Source: Lysinibacillus antri (GTDB lineage: Bacteria; Bacillota; Bacilli; Bacillales_A; Planococcaceae). From it: a stretch of 64,000 nt of DNA. Position numbers and translations under genes: made by a program. This document shows positions 19,743 to 30,434 of this stretch, piece after piece. Below the pieces are notes generated by a model. That model worked only from the letters and a program-made list of their open reading frames with translations. It had not been told where the DNA came from and did not search any database. The DNA lies in NCBI RefSeq assembly GCF_003977595.1, contig NZ_RYYR01000003.1, positions 62,001 through 126,000 on the forward strand, given 5' to 3'. The first letter of the stretch is position 1, and every line of letters starts with the position of its first letter.

Positions 19743-21101
19743 TTATTTAAACAATGAATCTAGCCCAGGTAATTTCATTTTTTTCTTCCCTTTTCCTTGG
19801 GTCATACCGGTCATTTGTTTCATCATTTTTTTCATATCTTCAAATTGCTTCAATAGTCGGTTTACTTCTTGAATTGTTGTACCAGACCCTGTCGCAATCC
19901 GTTTTTTACGGCTAGAGTTAATGATTTCTGGATTTGTTTTTTCTGCAGGCGTCATGGAATAAATAATCGCTTCAATACGCCCCATTTGCTTTTCATCTAC
20001 TTTTACATTGTCTAACCCTTTAATTTTATTCGCACCTGGTAGCATCTTTAATAGTTCATCTAAAGGCCCCATTTTTTTCAACGCTTGTAATTGTTCAACA
20101 AAATCATCGAATGTGAAGCTTTGGGACATGAACTTTTCTTCAAGTTCTTTCGCCTTCTCCATATCGACATTTGCCTGTGCTTTTTCAATTAACGAAAGAA
20201 CATCACCCATACCTAAAATACGTGATGCCATACGATCTGGATGGAATGGTTCTAACGCATCCATTTTTTCGCCCATCCCGACATACTTAATCGGTTTTTC
20301 CGTTACTGCACGAATGGATAATGCCGCACCACCACGCGTATCACCATCTAGTTTTGTTAATACAACACCTGAAATGCCAATTGTTTCGTTAAAGCTTTGC
20401 GCAACATTTACAGCATCCTGACCCGTCATCGCATCAACAACTAAAAATACTTCATCTGGTTCTTTTAATTGCTTAATATTTTTTAGCTCATCCATTAGTT
20501 CTTCATCGATATGTAAGCGACCAGCTGTATCGATAATTACAACATCATGATGTTCCTCTTTTGCATGTTCAATAGCTTGGCGAGCGATTTCTACAGGAGA
20601 AACGTCATTACCAAGGGCAAAAACAGGAATTGAAAGTTGTTTCCCTAATGTTTGAAGTTGTTGAATGGCTGCAGGACGATAAATATCGGCTGCTACAAGC
20701 AATGGTTTACGGTTGTATTTTTTTCGCATTACATTGGCTAACTTACCAGTAGTAGTAGTTTTACCAGCACCTTGTAAACCTACCATCATAATGACAGTTG
20801 GTGGTTTCGTATTGAAATTAATAGGGCTTTGTTCGCCACCCATTAATGCCACTAACTCATCTTGTACAATTTTAATAACCTGTTGCCCTGGCGTTAAACT
20901 TTTCATGACCTCAACACCAATTGCACGTTCACTTACTTTTTTTACAAACTCTTTAACTACCTTTAAGTTAACATCGGCCTCGATTAATGCAAGTCGAACC
21001 TCTCGCATCATTTCTTTAACGTCTTGTTCAGAAACTTTCCCTTTTCCTTTAATCTTTTGGATTGTTCCTTGGAGTCGTTCTGCTAATCCTTCAAATGCCA
21101 T
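19743..21101 (-). CDS. ffh: Ffh, signal recognition particle GTPase
   Basis: SRP54 homologue that binds signal sequences together with scRNA and docks at FtsY. N domain residues 1-90; G domain with GLQGAGKTTTTGKLA, DIYRPAAIQQL, DTAGRLHID and TKLDGDTRGGAA; M domain with FDDFVEQLQALKKMGPLDELLKMLPG and a Met-rich, Lys-rich tail (MKKMMKQMTGMTQGKGKKKMK). 452 residues. Ten bases behind ylxM, as in most Firmicutes. Confidence 0.98.
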   Translation of the reverse strand: MAFEGLAERLQGTIQKIKGKGKVSEQDVKEMMREVRLALIEADVNLKVVKEFVKKVSERAIGVEVMKSLTPGQQVIKIVQDELVALMGGEQSPINFNTKPPTVIMMVGLQGAGKTTTTGKLANVMRKKYNRKPLLVAADIYRPAAIQQLQTLGKQLSIPVFALGNDVSPVEIARQAIEHAKEEHHDVVIIDTAGRLHIDEELMDELKNIKQLKEPDEVFLVVDAMTGQDAVNVAQSFNETIGISGVVLTKLDGDTRGGAALSIRAVTEKPIKYVGMGEKMDALEPFHPDRMASRILGMGDVLSLIEKAQANVDMEKAKELEEKFMSQSFTFDDFVEQLQALKKMGPLDELLKMLPGANKIKGLDNVKVDEKQMGRIEAIIYSMTPAEKTNPEIINSSRKKRIATGSGTTIQEVNRLLKQFEDMKKMMKQMTGMTQGKGKKKMKLPGLDSLFK

Positions 21102-21111
21102 GTTTAGCCTC

Positions 21112-21447
21112 CTAATCCGTTTCCTTTAATTGCGAAAGTAATGTAAGTTGCTCTTCTTTTGTCAAAGAGTCATCTTTAATTGCAGTCGTTAATTTTTTTA
21201 GAATTTGTTGGCGTTCCCCAAATTTCTCGAATAACCTTAATTTATCTTCATATTCTTCAAGCATCGCCTCTGTCCGACGAATATTATCGTAAACAGCTTG
21301 ACGTGAAACTTTATAACTTTCCGCAATCTCTCCTAGTGAAAGATCATCTAAATAATAAAGTTCCATATAACTGCGTTGTTTATCTGTTAATAATGCTTGA
21401 TAAAAGTCGAAGAGAAAGTTCATGCGTGTTGTTTTTTCAAGTAGCAT
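21112..21447 (-). CDS. ylxM: YlxM, SRP-associated helix-turn-helix protein
   Basis: Small sigma-70 region-4-like protein ([42 protein letters not shown]) that modulates SRP GTPase activity in streptococci. 111 residues from the ATG at 21447, which sits seven bases behind GGAGAG; an in-frame TTG five codons earlier overlaps that site and is rejected. First gene of ylxM-ffh. Confidence 0.94.
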   Translation of the reverse strand: MLLEKTTRMNFLFDFYQALLTDKQRSYMELYYLDDLSLGEIAESYKVSRQAVYDNIRRTEAMLEEYEDKLRLFEKFGERQQILKKLTTAIKDDSLTKEEQLTLLSQLKETD

Positions 21448-21480
21448 TAAATATCTCTCCAATCATAATTTGTCTATTGT

Positions 21481-21509
21481 ATCATATATATTTTCTAAGT
21501 TACTGTCAA
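21481..21509 (-). promoter_or_regulatory. Sigma-A promoter for ylxM-ffh
   Basis: TTGACA (21509-21504), 17 bases, TATGAT (21486-21481) on the minus strand: a perfect minus-35 box and a near-perfect minus-10, about 35 bases before ylxM. Confidence 0.75.
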
Positions 21510-21550
21510 GGTAATTTCCTTGTCCAAATGTCTTTATTGTAAAACAATTA

Positions 21551-21597
21551 GAAAAAACTATTTCAGCTAAAAGGATTCCTTATAACTGAAATAGTTT
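21551..21597 (-). terminator. Intrinsic terminator after ftsY
   Basis: Perfect 12-bp inverted repeat AAACTATTTCAG (21555-21566) and CTGAAATAGTTT (21586-21597), with U-rich continuation on the minus strand. It ends the rnc-smc-ftsY unit. Confidence 0.85.
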
Positions 21598-21602
21598 GAT
21601 TG

Positions 21603-22859
21603 TTAATCTTCTATTTGTTTTAGCTCTTTTTCTAAGCCCTCTGCAAATAATCCGTATACATAGCGTTCAGCATCAAATGGTTGCAAGTCATCCATTTTCT
21701 CACCAAGCCCAACAAACTTAACTGGAATATGCAGTTTGTTGCGAATGGCTAAAACAATTCCGCCTTTCGCTGTACCGTCTAATTTTGTTAAAACAATTCC
21801 TGTAACATTTGTTGCTTCTTTGAATGTTTGCGCTTGAACTAACGCATTTTGGCCTGTCGTAGCATCTAACGCTAGTAACACTTCATGTGGAGCATTTGGA
21901 ATCTCACGCGAAATTACACGGTGAACCTTTTCAAGCTCTTTCATTAAGTTTACTTTATTTTGTAAACGTCCCGCTGTATCACAAATTAATACATCAGCAC
22001 CGCGCTTTTTCGCAGCAGCAATGGCATCATAAATAACTGCTGCAGGGTCAGAGCCTTCTGATTGCTTAATTACTTCACAACCAACACGATCTCCCCAAAC
22101 TTGTAATTGATCGATAGCTCCCGCACGGAACGTATCACCCGCCGCAAGAATAACCGATTTCCCTTCCGATTTTAGACGATGCGCTAATTTACCAATTGTC
22201 GTTGTTTTACCTACACCGTTTACTCCCACAAAGAGAATAACCGTTAACTCGCCAGCCGGTTGGATATTTAACGTAGCAATATCCTCTTCCCCAGCCTCGT
22301 AAATTTCAACTAGTTTTTCTGAAATAATTGCTTGTATGCCTTCTGTATCTTTTATGTTTTTTCGTTGTACTTCAAAACGTAACTTATCCATTAATTCCAT
22401 AACCGTTTCAAAGCCAACATCCGCCTGTAATAAAACTTCTTCTAATTCTTCAAAGAAATCTTCATCCACTTTACGATAACGTGCCACTAGATCATTTACT
22501 TTGGAAGTGAAAGAATCACGAGTTTTCGCAAGCCCAATTTTAAATTTTTGGGTAATTGACCATGCAGAAGGTTTCTTTTCAGGTTCTGCCTCAATAGCGG
22601 CAGGAACATTCTCTAGAACATCCGCTTCTTTAGAGTCCACATCTTCTTCAATCACTGTTTCAATTTCTTCAATTGCTTCTTCTTCAGTGACTTCCACTTC
22701 TTCAATTTTCTCTTCTTCAACAGAAACGGCTGAAGAATCCTCTATTTTTAGTTCGGATTCATCCTCTTCAGGAAGTTCATGTTCCTGTTCAGCTTCTTTT
22801 AATTTCTCTTCTTCTGTACTTCCCATTAACTTTTCTTTTAAACGTTTAAAAAAGCTCAT
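21603..22859 (-). CDS. ftsY: FtsY, SRP receptor GTPase
   Basis: Membrane-associated receptor for the SRP-ribosome complex. Residues about 15-95 form a highly acidic A domain (runs of Glu and Asp), longer than in B. subtilis (418 residues against about 330). NG domain: VNGVGKTTTIGKLA, DTFRAGAIDQLQVW, DTAGRLQNK, TKLDGTAKGGI and the terminal GEKMDDLQPFDAERYV. It follows smc by 41 bases. Confidence 0.97.
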   Translation of the reverse strand: MSFFKRLKEKLMGSTEEEKLKEAEQEHELPEEDESELKIEDSSAVSVEEEKIEEVEVTEEEAIEEIETVIEEDVDSKEADVLENVPAAIEAEPEKKPSAWSITQKFKIGLAKTRDSFTSKVNDLVARYRKVDEDFFEELEEVLLQADVGFETVMELMDKLRFEVQRKNIKDTEGIQAIISEKLVEIYEAGEEDIATLNIQPAGELTVILFVGVNGVGKTTTIGKLAHRLKSEGKSVILAAGDTFRAGAIDQLQVWGDRVGCEVIKQSEGSDPAAVIYDAIAAAKKRGADVLICDTAGRLQNKVNLMKELEKVHRVISREIPNAPHEVLLALDATTGQNALVQAQTFKEATNVTGIVLTKLDGTAKGGIVLAIRNKLHIPVKFVGLGEKMDDLQPFDAERYVYGLFAEGLEKELKQIED

Positions 22860-22900
22860 TTACTTTCGCTCCTTTTGTCCTTATAGAAACGTAATACTAT

Positions 22901-25900
22901 TTATCTGCCCATTATAGCTTCTTCTTCTAGCTTGACAGAAACGAGTTTCGAAACTCCCGACTCTTGCATTGTAATACCATACAATACATCTGCACCTTCC
23001 ATTGTCCCTTTACGATGGGTAATGACGATGAACTGTGTATCACTACTTAGCTTTCTTAAATATTCACTATAGCGCTGTACATTCGCTTCATCTAGGGCAG
23101 CTTCTACTTCATCCAATATAACAAATGGTACTGGACGAGTATTTAAAATCGCAAATAATAATGCAATCGCTGTTAATGCTCGTTCGCCACCCGATAATAA
23201 GCTTAAACTTTGAAGCTTTTTCCCAGGTGGTTGTGCCACAATTTCAATTCCTGTTTCCAATAAATTAGTCGGATCAAGTAAAACTAAATCAGCTTGTCCA
23301 CCACCAAATAATTCGCGGAAAACGACTTTAAATTGCGCTTGAATCATAGCGAATGTTTCACCAAATCGAATCGACATTTCTTCGTCCATTTCTTTAATTG
23401 CTTCATGTAACGTCTCTTGGGCTTCAAGTAAGTCATTCCGTTGCTCAGTTAAAAATGTATGACGCTCTAGCACGCGCTCATACTCTTCAATCGCCGTTAA
23501 ATTTACTGGGCCAAGTTCTTCGATTGATTGCTTTAAAAGCTTTACTTTACGACGAATTTGGTTCACATCTTCTATTTCAATTGCTTGAGCCTTGGCTTCT
23601 TCAAACTCTAGTTCATACTGCTCTTCTAATTGTGTATGTAAACGATTGATTTCAAACTCGATGCGACTTCTGTTTACGTCAACAGATCGAATACTCTCTA
23701 AAAATCCTTTATGAACTCGTTGCATCTCTTTTAGTTGTTCTTCTAACGTCATTAATGATTGCTGATAATCTGAGCGAGCCGTACGATTTGTTTGAATTTT
23801 TGTTGTTAGGGCATTTTTTTCTTTTGACCATTGTTTAACTGTTTCTTCAATTTCCTCTTCAGAAGGGCCATTTAAATCGTCATTTTGGAGCCACTGAATT
23901 TCTTGTGTTAATGCCTCCACTTGTTGGTTTGCTTTCGTTCGTTTCAATGCAAGCTCTGCGGTTGCAATTTGTAGTTGACTAACTTGTTCTTGGATTACCG
24001 CTAGTTCGGAACGTTTCTTAGCAGACTGTTCACGTAAAGCATCTTTTTCCGTTTCACTTTGAGACTTCAATTGTGTTAGTTGTTCTACTTTTTCATTCAC
24101 TGCATGAAGTTCAATTTTTAATTGTTCAAGACGATTGATTGCCTCTTCTTTTTGTTGTAAAAGAGAACTCTTTCTTGATGAAGCCGTAGATTGTTCTGAA
24201 GTTGCAACATTAACCGTAGTTTTTAAACTTTTTTCTTCTACTTCCACTTCTAACAATTTTGTGCGGTGTTCCATCTCTTCTTTTCGAAGTTCTTCACCTT
24301 CAAGTTTGATTGCTTCAATTTGTTCCCGCAACACAGCTACTGCATCTTTTTCAGCTGAAACCGATTTTTCCGCTTGCGCAATAGATGCTTCCATTTGATG
24401 AAGTTTAGAAACTAATTCGTCTAGCTCTGCTTTCCGAGAAAATAAGGATGATTGTTGCTTCGATGCACCACCAGTTAAAGAACCACCAGCATTAATAATG
24501 TCACCATCAACCGTAACAACTCGATATTTAAATCCACATGCTCTTGCAATTTCGCTTGCCCCTTCAAGATTCGATGCGACAAGGACATTTCCTAGTAAGT
24601 TCTCAACAATTGTTCGGTTTGATTCATCAAAGCTCACTAGTTCATATGCAAAACTAATATATGCAGGATGGTCCAGCGCATTAGAAAGCTGTGACGAATG
24701 AAGCTTACGTGATTTCATGACAGTTTTAGGTAAAAATGTAGCGCGTCCTGCACGTTTCATTTTTAGCCAACCAATTGCCTTTTGTGCATGGTGTTCATTT
24801 TCTGTTACGATATGTTGCGATGCTGCACCTAATGCGGTTTCAATAGCCTTTGAGTATTTTCCTTCAACTTGAATTAACTCTGCTACTGCACCTTCAATAC
24901 CCGAAAGTTCATTACGATCACGAGCAAGTAAAATTTCTTTAACTCCTTGGAAGAAACCTGAAAAATCTGATTCTAGTTCAGCAAGTGTGTCTTTACGCGC
25001 TTTAAGTTGTTGTTGGTGTTGGTAGGCTTGATAGAGGAGCTTTTGCTTTTCATCAAAAGAAGTCGCAATAGCTTTTAACTTGCTTTGCATTAAGTCATGC
25101 TGTCCTAACTTATCTTTTAGTTTCGCCTCTACTTTTTGCAATTGATCTTGAATTTGCAGTTTTAACGCAGTAACTTGTTCTAACCTTTGGACCATTTCAA
25201 TTGAGCGATCACTCATTCGTTCTTGTGTTTCTTGTTGTTGCATTAATTGCTGTTCAATGTGCTTTAATTCATTTTTTACTGTTGCTTCTTCGTTTAAAAA
25301 ATCAATGTATTGATCCTTTGATTGCTCGATTTCTTGTTCAATTTCAACGGCTGACGTGTTTAACGTTAAGTCCAATTGCTTAATTTCATTTTTAAGTTTT
25401 TGCACTTCTTTTTGTTTTTCTGCAAACTGGCTTTTTTTCTCATCTTCACTAACTTGCAGCTCTTCTTGTTCTTCCGTTAACTGTTTTAATGAAAGGTGCA
25501 GTTGATCAAGCTGCTTTTGTGCATTTAAGCGTTTCTCCCTCATTAACGCTTTACGGCCTTCCCAACGTTCCACTTCAGAGCTTGCTTCAACTAACTGTTC
25601 CTGAGCTGTATCAAGAGTGACATCAATTTGTTTTAACTGATCGCGAACGTCTCCAACTTGACCTTCAAGAGTAGAAATCTTTAATGCTTGTTGTTGTTCT
25701 GTTTGTTTTAGTTTTTCGTATTCAACGTTTACAGTCTGTAACTGATTAACATAGGTCGTTAAATCAGTTACCATCAATGCAATATCAATTTCTCTAAGTT
25801 CATCTGCCATGCGAACATAATCCTTCGCACTAGATGCTTGGATTTGTAATGGCTCTAACCGACTATCAAGTTCATGTAAAATATCAAGAACTCGATGTAA

Positions 25901-26461
25901 GTTTTCATCTGTCTCCACTAATTTGTGTTCGGCCTTCTTCTTTCGAATTTTATATTTTAGAACGCCAGCTGCTTCTTCAAAAATTGTGCGACGGTCATCT
26001 GGACGACTATTTAAAATTTCATCGACACGGCCTTGAGAAATGATGGAAAACGCTTCCTTACCTAAACCTGAATCTAAAAATAAATCAGTAATATCCTTTA
26101 ACCGGCATTGCTGATTGTTTAATAAATATTCACTATCCCCAGAACGGTACACACGTCTTGTCACGCTAATTTCTGTGAACGGGATCGCTATTTTTTCGTC
26201 TTCATTATTTAACACTAACGTTACTTCGGCAAAATTAAGAGGCTTTCTTGAATCACTACCAGCAAAAATAACATCTTCCATTTTTGAACCGCGTAAACTC
26301 TTCGCTGATTGTTCCCCTAATACCCATCGGATCGCATCGGTAACATTACTTTTCCCACTACCGTTTGGGCCAACAACTGCTGTAACACCTGGCACAAAAT
26401 CAATCGAAATGCGATCAGCAAACGATTTAAAGCCGATAACTTCAAGTCGTTTAAGGAACAT
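22901..26461 (-). CDS. smc: SMC, chromosome condensation and segregation ATPase
   Basis: Core of the SMC-ScpAB complex. 1186 residues: N-terminal head with Walker A GPNGSGKSNVTDAI (32 onward), two long coiled coils (about 165-500 and 670-1010), hinge between with GSLTGGASKQ, C-terminal head with the signature LSGGERALTAIAL and Walker B FVILDEVEAALD. Two bases separate it from rnc upstream and ftsY follows, the usual rnc-smc-ftsY order. Confidence 0.98.
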   Translation of the reverse strand: MFLKRLEVIGFKSFADRISIDFVPGVTAVVGPNGSGKSNVTDAIRWVLGEQSAKSLRGSKMEDVIFAGSDSRKPLNFAEVTLVLNNEDEKIAIPFTEISVTRRVYRSGDSEYLLNNQQCRLKDITDLFLDSGLGKEAFSIISQGRVDEILNSRPDDRRTIFEEAAGVLKYKIRKKKAEHKLVETDENLHRVLDILHELDSRLEPLQIQASSAKDYVRMADELREIDIALMVTDLTTYVNQLQTVNVEYEKLKQTEQQQALKISTLEGQVGDVRDQLKQIDVTLDTAQEQLVEASSEVERWEGRKALMREKRLNAQKQLDQLHLSLKQLTEEQEELQVSEDEKKSQFAEKQKEVQKLKNEIKQLDLTLNTSAVEIEQEIEQSKDQYIDFLNEEATVKNELKHIEQQLMQQQETQERMSDRSIEMVQRLEQVTALKLQIQDQLQKVEAKLKDKLGQHDLMQSKLKAIATSFDEKQKLLYQAYQHQQQLKARKDTLAELESDFSGFFQGVKEILLARDRNELSGIEGAVAELIQVEGKYSKAIETALGAASQHIVTENEHHAQKAIGWLKMKRAGRATFLPKTVMKSRKLHSSQLSNALDHPAYISFAYELVSFDESNRTIVENLLGNVLVASNLEGASEIARACGFKYRVVTVDGDIINAGGSLTGGASKQQSSLFSRKAELDELVSKLHQMEASIAQAEKSVSAEKDAVAVLREQIEAIKLEGEELRKEEMEHRTKLLEVEVEEKSLKTTVNVATSEQSTASSRKSSLLQQKEEAINRLEQLKIELHAVNEKVEQLTQLKSQSETEKDALREQSAKKRSELAVIQEQVSQLQIATAELALKRTKANQQVEALTQEIQWLQNDDLNGPSEEEIEETVKQWSKEKNALTTKIQTNRTARSDYQQSLMTLEEQLKEMQRVHKGFLESIRSVDVNRSRIEFEINRLHTQLEEQYELEFEEAKAQAIEIEDVNQIRRKVKLLKQSIEELGPVNLTAIEEYERVLERHTFLTEQRNDLLEAQETLHEAIKEMDEEMSIRFGETFAMIQAQFKVVFRELFGGGQADLVLLDPTNLLETGIEIVAQPPGKKLQSLSLLSGGERALTAIALLFAILNTRPVPFVILDEVEAALDEANVQRYSEYLRKLSSDTQFIVITHRKGTMEGADVLYGITMQESGVSKLVSVKLEEEAIMGR

Positions 26462-26462
26462 A

Positions 26463-27224
26463 CTATTCCTCCTTAGCCCTAGACTGATTTAAAGAAATCA
26501 TTGCATTTTGTGCAGCTTGTTGTTCAGCCTCTTTTTTTGATTTACCTCGCCCAATACCTAGTTCTTGATCGTTCAATAATACTCGTGACACAAATGTACG
26601 ATTATGGGCTGGTCCTTTTTCGTCCACAATTTCATAATGCAGTACACCGTTATTTGACTGTTGTACCATCTCTTGCAATTGGCTTTTAAAATCCATCACA
26701 TGCGAAAAAGCACCGACTTCTACCTTAGGGAACACGATTCTTTCTAAAAACTCTACAACACTGTCTAAAGCTTGATCTAAATACAAAGCACCAATAAATG
26801 ATTCGAACACGTCTGCAAGTAACGCAGGACGTTCACGGCCACCAGTAAGTTCTTCACCTTTCCCTAATAAAACATATTTCCCAAAATTTAATTCATTGGC
26901 AAATATAACAAGGGACGGCTCACATACAATTGATGCACGAAGTTTTGTTAATTCGCCCTCGCTCATATGTGGATAGCGTTCAAAAAGATATTTAGAAACA
27001 GATAGTTCAAGTACAGCGTCTCCCAAAAACTCTAGTCGTTCATTGTCGGTAAATAGTTTTCGACGATGCTCATTCACATAAGATGAATGTGTAAAAGCTT
27101 GATATAATAAACTTTTATTACGAAAATAAATATTTAATTCTTCTTGTAAAAACTCAAATTGATGTTTTACTTTCTCTGGCAAAACACCTACTTTTTGAGT
27201 ACTACTTTTTTTTCTAATTGTCAT
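26463..27224 (-). CDS. rnc: RNase III
   Basis: Double-stranded-RNA endonuclease that processes rRNA and scRNA. The catalytic signature [13 protein letters not shown] is near residue 62, the second acidic cluster ([14 protein letters not shown]) near 135, and a double-stranded RNA-binding domain fills 175-250 ([27 protein letters not shown]). 253 residues. Precedes smc by one base. Confidence 0.97.
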   Translation of the reverse strand: MTIRKKSSTQKVGVLPEKVKHQFEFLQEELNIYFRNKSLLYQAFTHSSYVNEHRRKLFTDNERLEFLGDAVLELSVSKYLFERYPHMSEGELTKLRASIVCEPSLVIFANELNFGKYVLLGKGEELTGGRERPALLADVFESFIGALYLDQALDSVVEFLERIVFPKVEVGAFSHVMDFKSQLQEMVQQSNNGVLHYEIVDEKGPAHNRTFVSRVLLNDQELGIGRGKSKKEAEQQAAQNAMISLNQSRAKEE

Positions 27225-27259
27225 GAACTTTTCTGCCTTCCTAATAGATTCTAACGTTT

Positions 27260-27289
27260 AGTTTACCTTGTTCCATCATAGAAATTCAA
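27260..27289 (-). promoter_or_regulatory. Candidate promoter for rnc-smc-ftsY
   Basis: TTGAAT (27289-27284), 18 bases, TAAACT (27265-27260) on the minus strand between the acpP terminator and rnc. Each box matches four of six. Confidence 0.35.
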
Positions 27290-27335
27290 CTTTTCTTTGT
27301 AATAAAAAGAAACTCGCCTTTGTAACGTGAACACA

Positions 27336-27388
27336 AATATAAAAGAGACACATTTTTACATCATTAGGAGATGCAAATTGTGCCTCTT
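27336..27388 (-). terminator. Intrinsic terminator after acpP
   Basis: On the minus strand AAGAGGCACA (27388-27379) pairs with TGTGTCTCTT (27352-27343), continued inward by CATC/GATG, then UUAUAUUUG. It separates acpP from rnc. Confidence 0.75.
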
Positions 27389-27393
27389 AATCA

Positions 27394-27630
27394 TTAGCTT
27401 ATTTTACCTTCAATGTAACTGATCGCATCGCCAACAGTTCCGATTTTTTCAGCATCTTCGTCTGAAATTTCCATATCAAACTCATCTTCAAGTTCCATTA
27501 CTAATTCAACAACGTCTAATGAGTCTGCGCCTAAATCTTCACGGAAAGAAGCTTCTACTTTTACTTCGCTTTCGTCAACGCCTAAACGGTCAACGATTAC
27601 TTTTGTTACACGTTCTAATACTGTAGTCAA
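27394..27630 (-). CDS. acpP: Acyl carrier protein
   Basis: Carries growing fatty acyl chains on phosphopantetheine attached to the Ser in [18 protein letters not shown]. Very acidic, 78 residues from TTG at 27630. A GTG three codons earlier lies within the GGGGAGGTG ribosome binding site and so cannot be the start; the TTG sits six bases behind the site and yields (M)[19 protein letters not shown], as in homologues. It has its own promoter behind fabG. Confidence 0.97.
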   Translation of the reverse strand: MTTVLERVTKVIVDRLGVDESEVKVEASFREDLGADSLDVVELVMELEDEFDMEISDEDAEKIGTVGDAISYIEGKIS

Positions 27631-27651
27631 GTTGGTCACCTCCCCTCAAAT

Positions 27652-27679
27652 AGTATACATAAAACTGACAATTGTACAA
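27652..27679 (-). promoter_or_regulatory. Candidate promoter for acpP
   Basis: TTGTAC (27679-27674), 16 bases, TATACT (27657-27652) on the minus strand, about 20 bases before the acpP ribosome binding site. It would allow high acpP expression independent of the fapR operon. Confidence 0.5.
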
Positions 27680-27723
27680 CATAATATTATTCGTTTAATA
27701 GTAAATCTCGTAATCTATAGGAA

Positions 27724-28470
27724 TTACATAAACATTCCGCCATCAATGTGCAATGTTTGACCTGTCATATAGCTTGAATCATCTGATGCTAAAAAGATTA
27801 CCGCTTTTGCAATATGTTCAGGTTGCCCAAGACTTGCTAATGGAATCTGTGTTAACATAGCATTTTTAATATCTTCTGGTAAAGCATCTGTCATTTCAGT
27901 TGTAATGAAGCCTGGTGCAATCGCGTTTACTAGGATATTACGCGATGCTAGCTCTCTTGCAGTCGTTTTCGTTAAGCCAATAACCCCTGCTTTTGCAGCC
28001 ACATAATTTGCTTGTCCAGCATTACCGATTGTCCCAACAATTGATGAAATATTAATGATACGACCAGCACGTTGCTTCATCATTTGACGCGTTACTGCTT
28101 TTGTACAAAGGAATACGCCTTTTAAGTTTGTATTGATGACTTCATCCCATTCGTCTTCTTTCATGCGCATAAGTAGATTGTCTCGTGTAATGCCCGCATT
28201 ATTCACTAAAATATCGATTGTACCGAATTGTTCAAGTGCAGCTGACATTAAATTTTGAACGGAGTCACTATCAGATACGTTTGCTTGAACAGCAATCGCA
28301 TTTGACCCAAGGGATTTAATTTCCTCTACAACTTCTAGCGCTTTTTTCTCACTCCCACTATAGTTAACTACTACATTTGCACCTTCGATTGCTAGTTGTA
28401 ATGCGATTGCGCGTCCAATTCCTCTTGATGCACCTGTAACAACTGCGGTTTTGCCATCTAATTTACCCAA
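27724..28470 (-). CDS. fabG: FabG, 3-oxoacyl-ACP reductase
   Basis: NADPH-dependent reductase of the fatty-acid elongation cycle, SDR family. Cofactor motif [12 protein letters not shown] at the N terminus, [14 protein letters not shown], active-site Ser in [14 protein letters not shown] and the YVAAKAG catalytic Tyr/Lys pair. 248 residues from TTG at 28470; the in-frame GTG three codons upstream is part of the AAAGGGGTG ribosome binding site and overlaps the fabD stop. Last gene of fapR-plsX-fabD-fabG. Confidence 0.97.
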   Translation of the reverse strand: MGKLDGKTAVVTGASRGIGRAIALQLAIEGANVVVNYSGSEKKALEVVEEIKSLGSNAIAVQANVSDSDSVQNLMSAALEQFGTIDILVNNAGITRDNLLMRMKEDEWDEVINTNLKGVFLCTKAVTRQMMKQRAGRIINISSIVGTIGNAGQANYVAAKAGVIGLTKTTARELASRNILVNAIAPGFITTEMTDALPEDIKNAMLTQIPLASLGQPEHIAKAVIFLASDDSSYMTGQTLHIDGGMFM

Positions 28471-28475
28471 CTTGG

Positions 28476-29414
28476 TCACCCCTTTAAACTTTCAATCACT
28501 TCGTTTAATGATGCTTCGTCGTATACACAATACGTTTTTACTGAACGGTCGATTTTTTTTACTAAGCCAGAAAGTACTTTTCCTGGACCACATTCAATGA
28601 AAGTTGTGACACCTTGTTCAATCATATAACGGACTGAATTTTCCCATTGCACCGGAGAGTACACTTGCTCTACTAGTTCATGTTGAATAGTAGTAACATC
28701 GACTAATTCATCAGCACGAACGTTACCAATAACAGGGACTTTTGGCGCTGCAATTTCAATTTCTTTAAGCTCTGCGCCTAACTTATCAGCCGCCTCACGC
28801 ATTAATTCTGAGTGGAAGGGACCACTTACAACTAAAGGAATAGCCCGTTTTGCTCCAGCCTCTTTAGCTTCCACACAAGCTTTGTCAACTCCTGCTTTTG
28901 TCCCTGAAATTACGATTTGACCTGGGCAATTTAAATTGGCAATTTGCACTAGGTCGCCAGCAGATGTCACTTTGTCCGTCACTTCACGTAAAGCATCTGC
29001 ATCCATACTTAAAATAGCAGCCATCGCACCTTGCCCCGCAGGAACAGCTTCTTCCATAAATAAACCACGCTTATGAACGATTTGTACTGCATCTTCAAAA
29101 CTTAATGATTGTGAGGCTACTAATGCACTGTATTCCCCTAGAGAATGTCCAGCAGTATAATCTGGGACAATACCTGCTTGTGATAACTTAGATGCGACCA
29201 TTACCCCCGTTGTTAGTAACGCCGGTTGTGCATTATATGTTAAAGTCAATTCTTCCTGAGGTCCTTCTAACATTAATTTAGATAGAGAGAAACCTAACAC
29301 TTCGTCTGCCTTTTCATAAAATGCTTTACTCTCGTCATTGTTTTGGACAAATTCTGCCCCCATTCCAACTTGCTGAGAGCCTTGTCCCGGAAAGATAAAT
29401 GCTATTTTCGTCAT
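28476..29414 (-). CDS. fabD: FabD, malonyl-CoA:ACP transacylase
   Basis: Charges ACP with malonyl groups. [14 protein letters not shown] at the start, nucleophile Ser in [11 protein letters not shown], catalytic His in SGPFHSELM, and [10 protein letters not shown] and [11 protein letters not shown] later. 312 residues. AAAAGGGGAT precedes the ATG. Five bases from fabG. Confidence 0.98.
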   Translation of the reverse strand: MTKIAFIFPGQGSQQVGMGAEFVQNNDESKAFYEKADEVLGFSLSKLMLEGPQEELTLTYNAQPALLTTGVMVASKLSQAGIVPDYTAGHSLGEYSALVASQSLSFEDAVQIVHKRGLFMEEAVPAGQGAMAAILSMDADALREVTDKVTSAGDLVQIANLNCPGQIVISGTKAGVDKACVEAKEAGAKRAIPLVVSGPFHSELMREAADKLGAELKEIEIAAPKVPVIGNVRADELVDVTTIQHELVEQVYSPVQWENSVRYMIEQGVTTFIECGPGKVLSGLVKKIDRSVKTYCVYDEASLNEVIESLKG

Positions 29415-29438
29415 GTGTATCCCCTTTTTCTAAATCAT

Positions 29439-30434
29439 TTATTGTGCTTGACTTTTAGCAATTGTCGATTTCATAACATCTGTTACATTATGTTCAACCA
29501 TTGTGGATGCTTGACGGATGGCACTATAAATTGCGCGTGCGTTGGAGGAACCATGCGCTTTTACGACAGGAGCCTGTAATCCAAATAACGCAGCACCACC
29601 GTGTTCGGAATAATCTAATTTTGCCTTTAAATTTTTCAATTCACTTTTCATTAAAATCGCACTAAATTTCGTTTTCCCAGATGCCATAAATGCCTCTTTT
29701 AACATTGCCATCATCGCACCTGCTGTACCTTCTATTGATTTTAAAACCATATTTCCAGTAAACCCATCTGTAACGACAACATCTGCTACATTTTCTAATA
29801 GATCACGCGCTTCTACATTGCCTACGAAATTTAAGTCTGTTTGTTCTTTTAATAAACCAAATACCGCCTTTGTCAGTTCGTTCCCTTTTATATCTTCAGT
29901 CCCAATATTCAGTAGGCCTACACGGGGATTTTTTATACCACGAACTTTTTGTGCATAAATATTACCCATGATGGCATATTGAACGATATTTTCAGGTTTC
30001 GCCTCCGCATTGGCCCCAAGATCTAGCATTAAAAAGCCCTGCCCATCAATCGTCGGTAATGTAGTGGCTAACGCCGGGCGTAATACACCGTCAATACGAC
30101 CCACTTTAAATAAACCACCTGCCATTAACGCACCTGTATTCCCTGCAGATAGACATGCATCTGCTGTACCTTCCTTCACGGCTTCTAACATTTTGGCCAT
30201 AGATGAATCTTTTTTTCGGCGAACAGCACGTGCTGGGTCATCTTCTGATTCGACAACCTCTTCACAATGAATAACTTGCAGACGTGGATGTTCTTTTAAA
30301 AACGGTTGTAATTCTTGTTGTTTTCCATAGAGCTGTATGTCTAATGTCGGAAAATCCTCTAAAGCAAGGAGTACACCTTCTACAATGGCTTTCGGTGCAT
30401 TGTCTCCACCCATTCCGTCAATTGCCAATTTCAT
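29439..30434 (-). CDS. plsX: PlsX, phosphate acyltransferase
   Basis: Converts acyl-ACP to acyl-phosphate, the first step of phospholipid synthesis through Pls[21 protein letters not shown] is the canonical start; [12 protein letters not shown] and [14 protein letters not shown] follow. 331 residues from ATG at 30434, within the last codons of fapR (17-base overlap), with AAAGGTAG upstream; the frame is open 13 codons further without support. Confidence 0.97.
   Translation of the reverse strand: MKLAIDGMGGDNAPKAIVEGVLLALEDFPTLDIQLYGKQQELQPFLKEHPRLQVIHCEEVVESEDDPARAVRRKKDSSMAKMLEAVKEGTADACLSAGNTGALMAGGLFKVGRIDGVLRPALATTLPTIDGQGFLMLDLGANAEAKPENIVQYAIMGNIYAQKVRGIKNPRVGLLNIGTEDIKGNELTKAVFGLLKEQTDLNFVGNVEARDLLENVADVVVTDGFTGNMVLKSIEGTAGAMMAMLKEAFMASGKTKFSAILMKSELKNLKAKLDYSEHGGAALFGLQAPVVKAHGSSNARAIYSAIRQASTMVEHNVTDVMKSTIAKSQAQ

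Noticed and set aside
22501-22917. 138-codon Ser-rich plus-strand frame opposite ftsY
   Set aside because: It is the antisense reading of the Glu-rich acidic domain of FtsY, where GAA/GAG gives TTC/CTC in reverse; no initiation signal.
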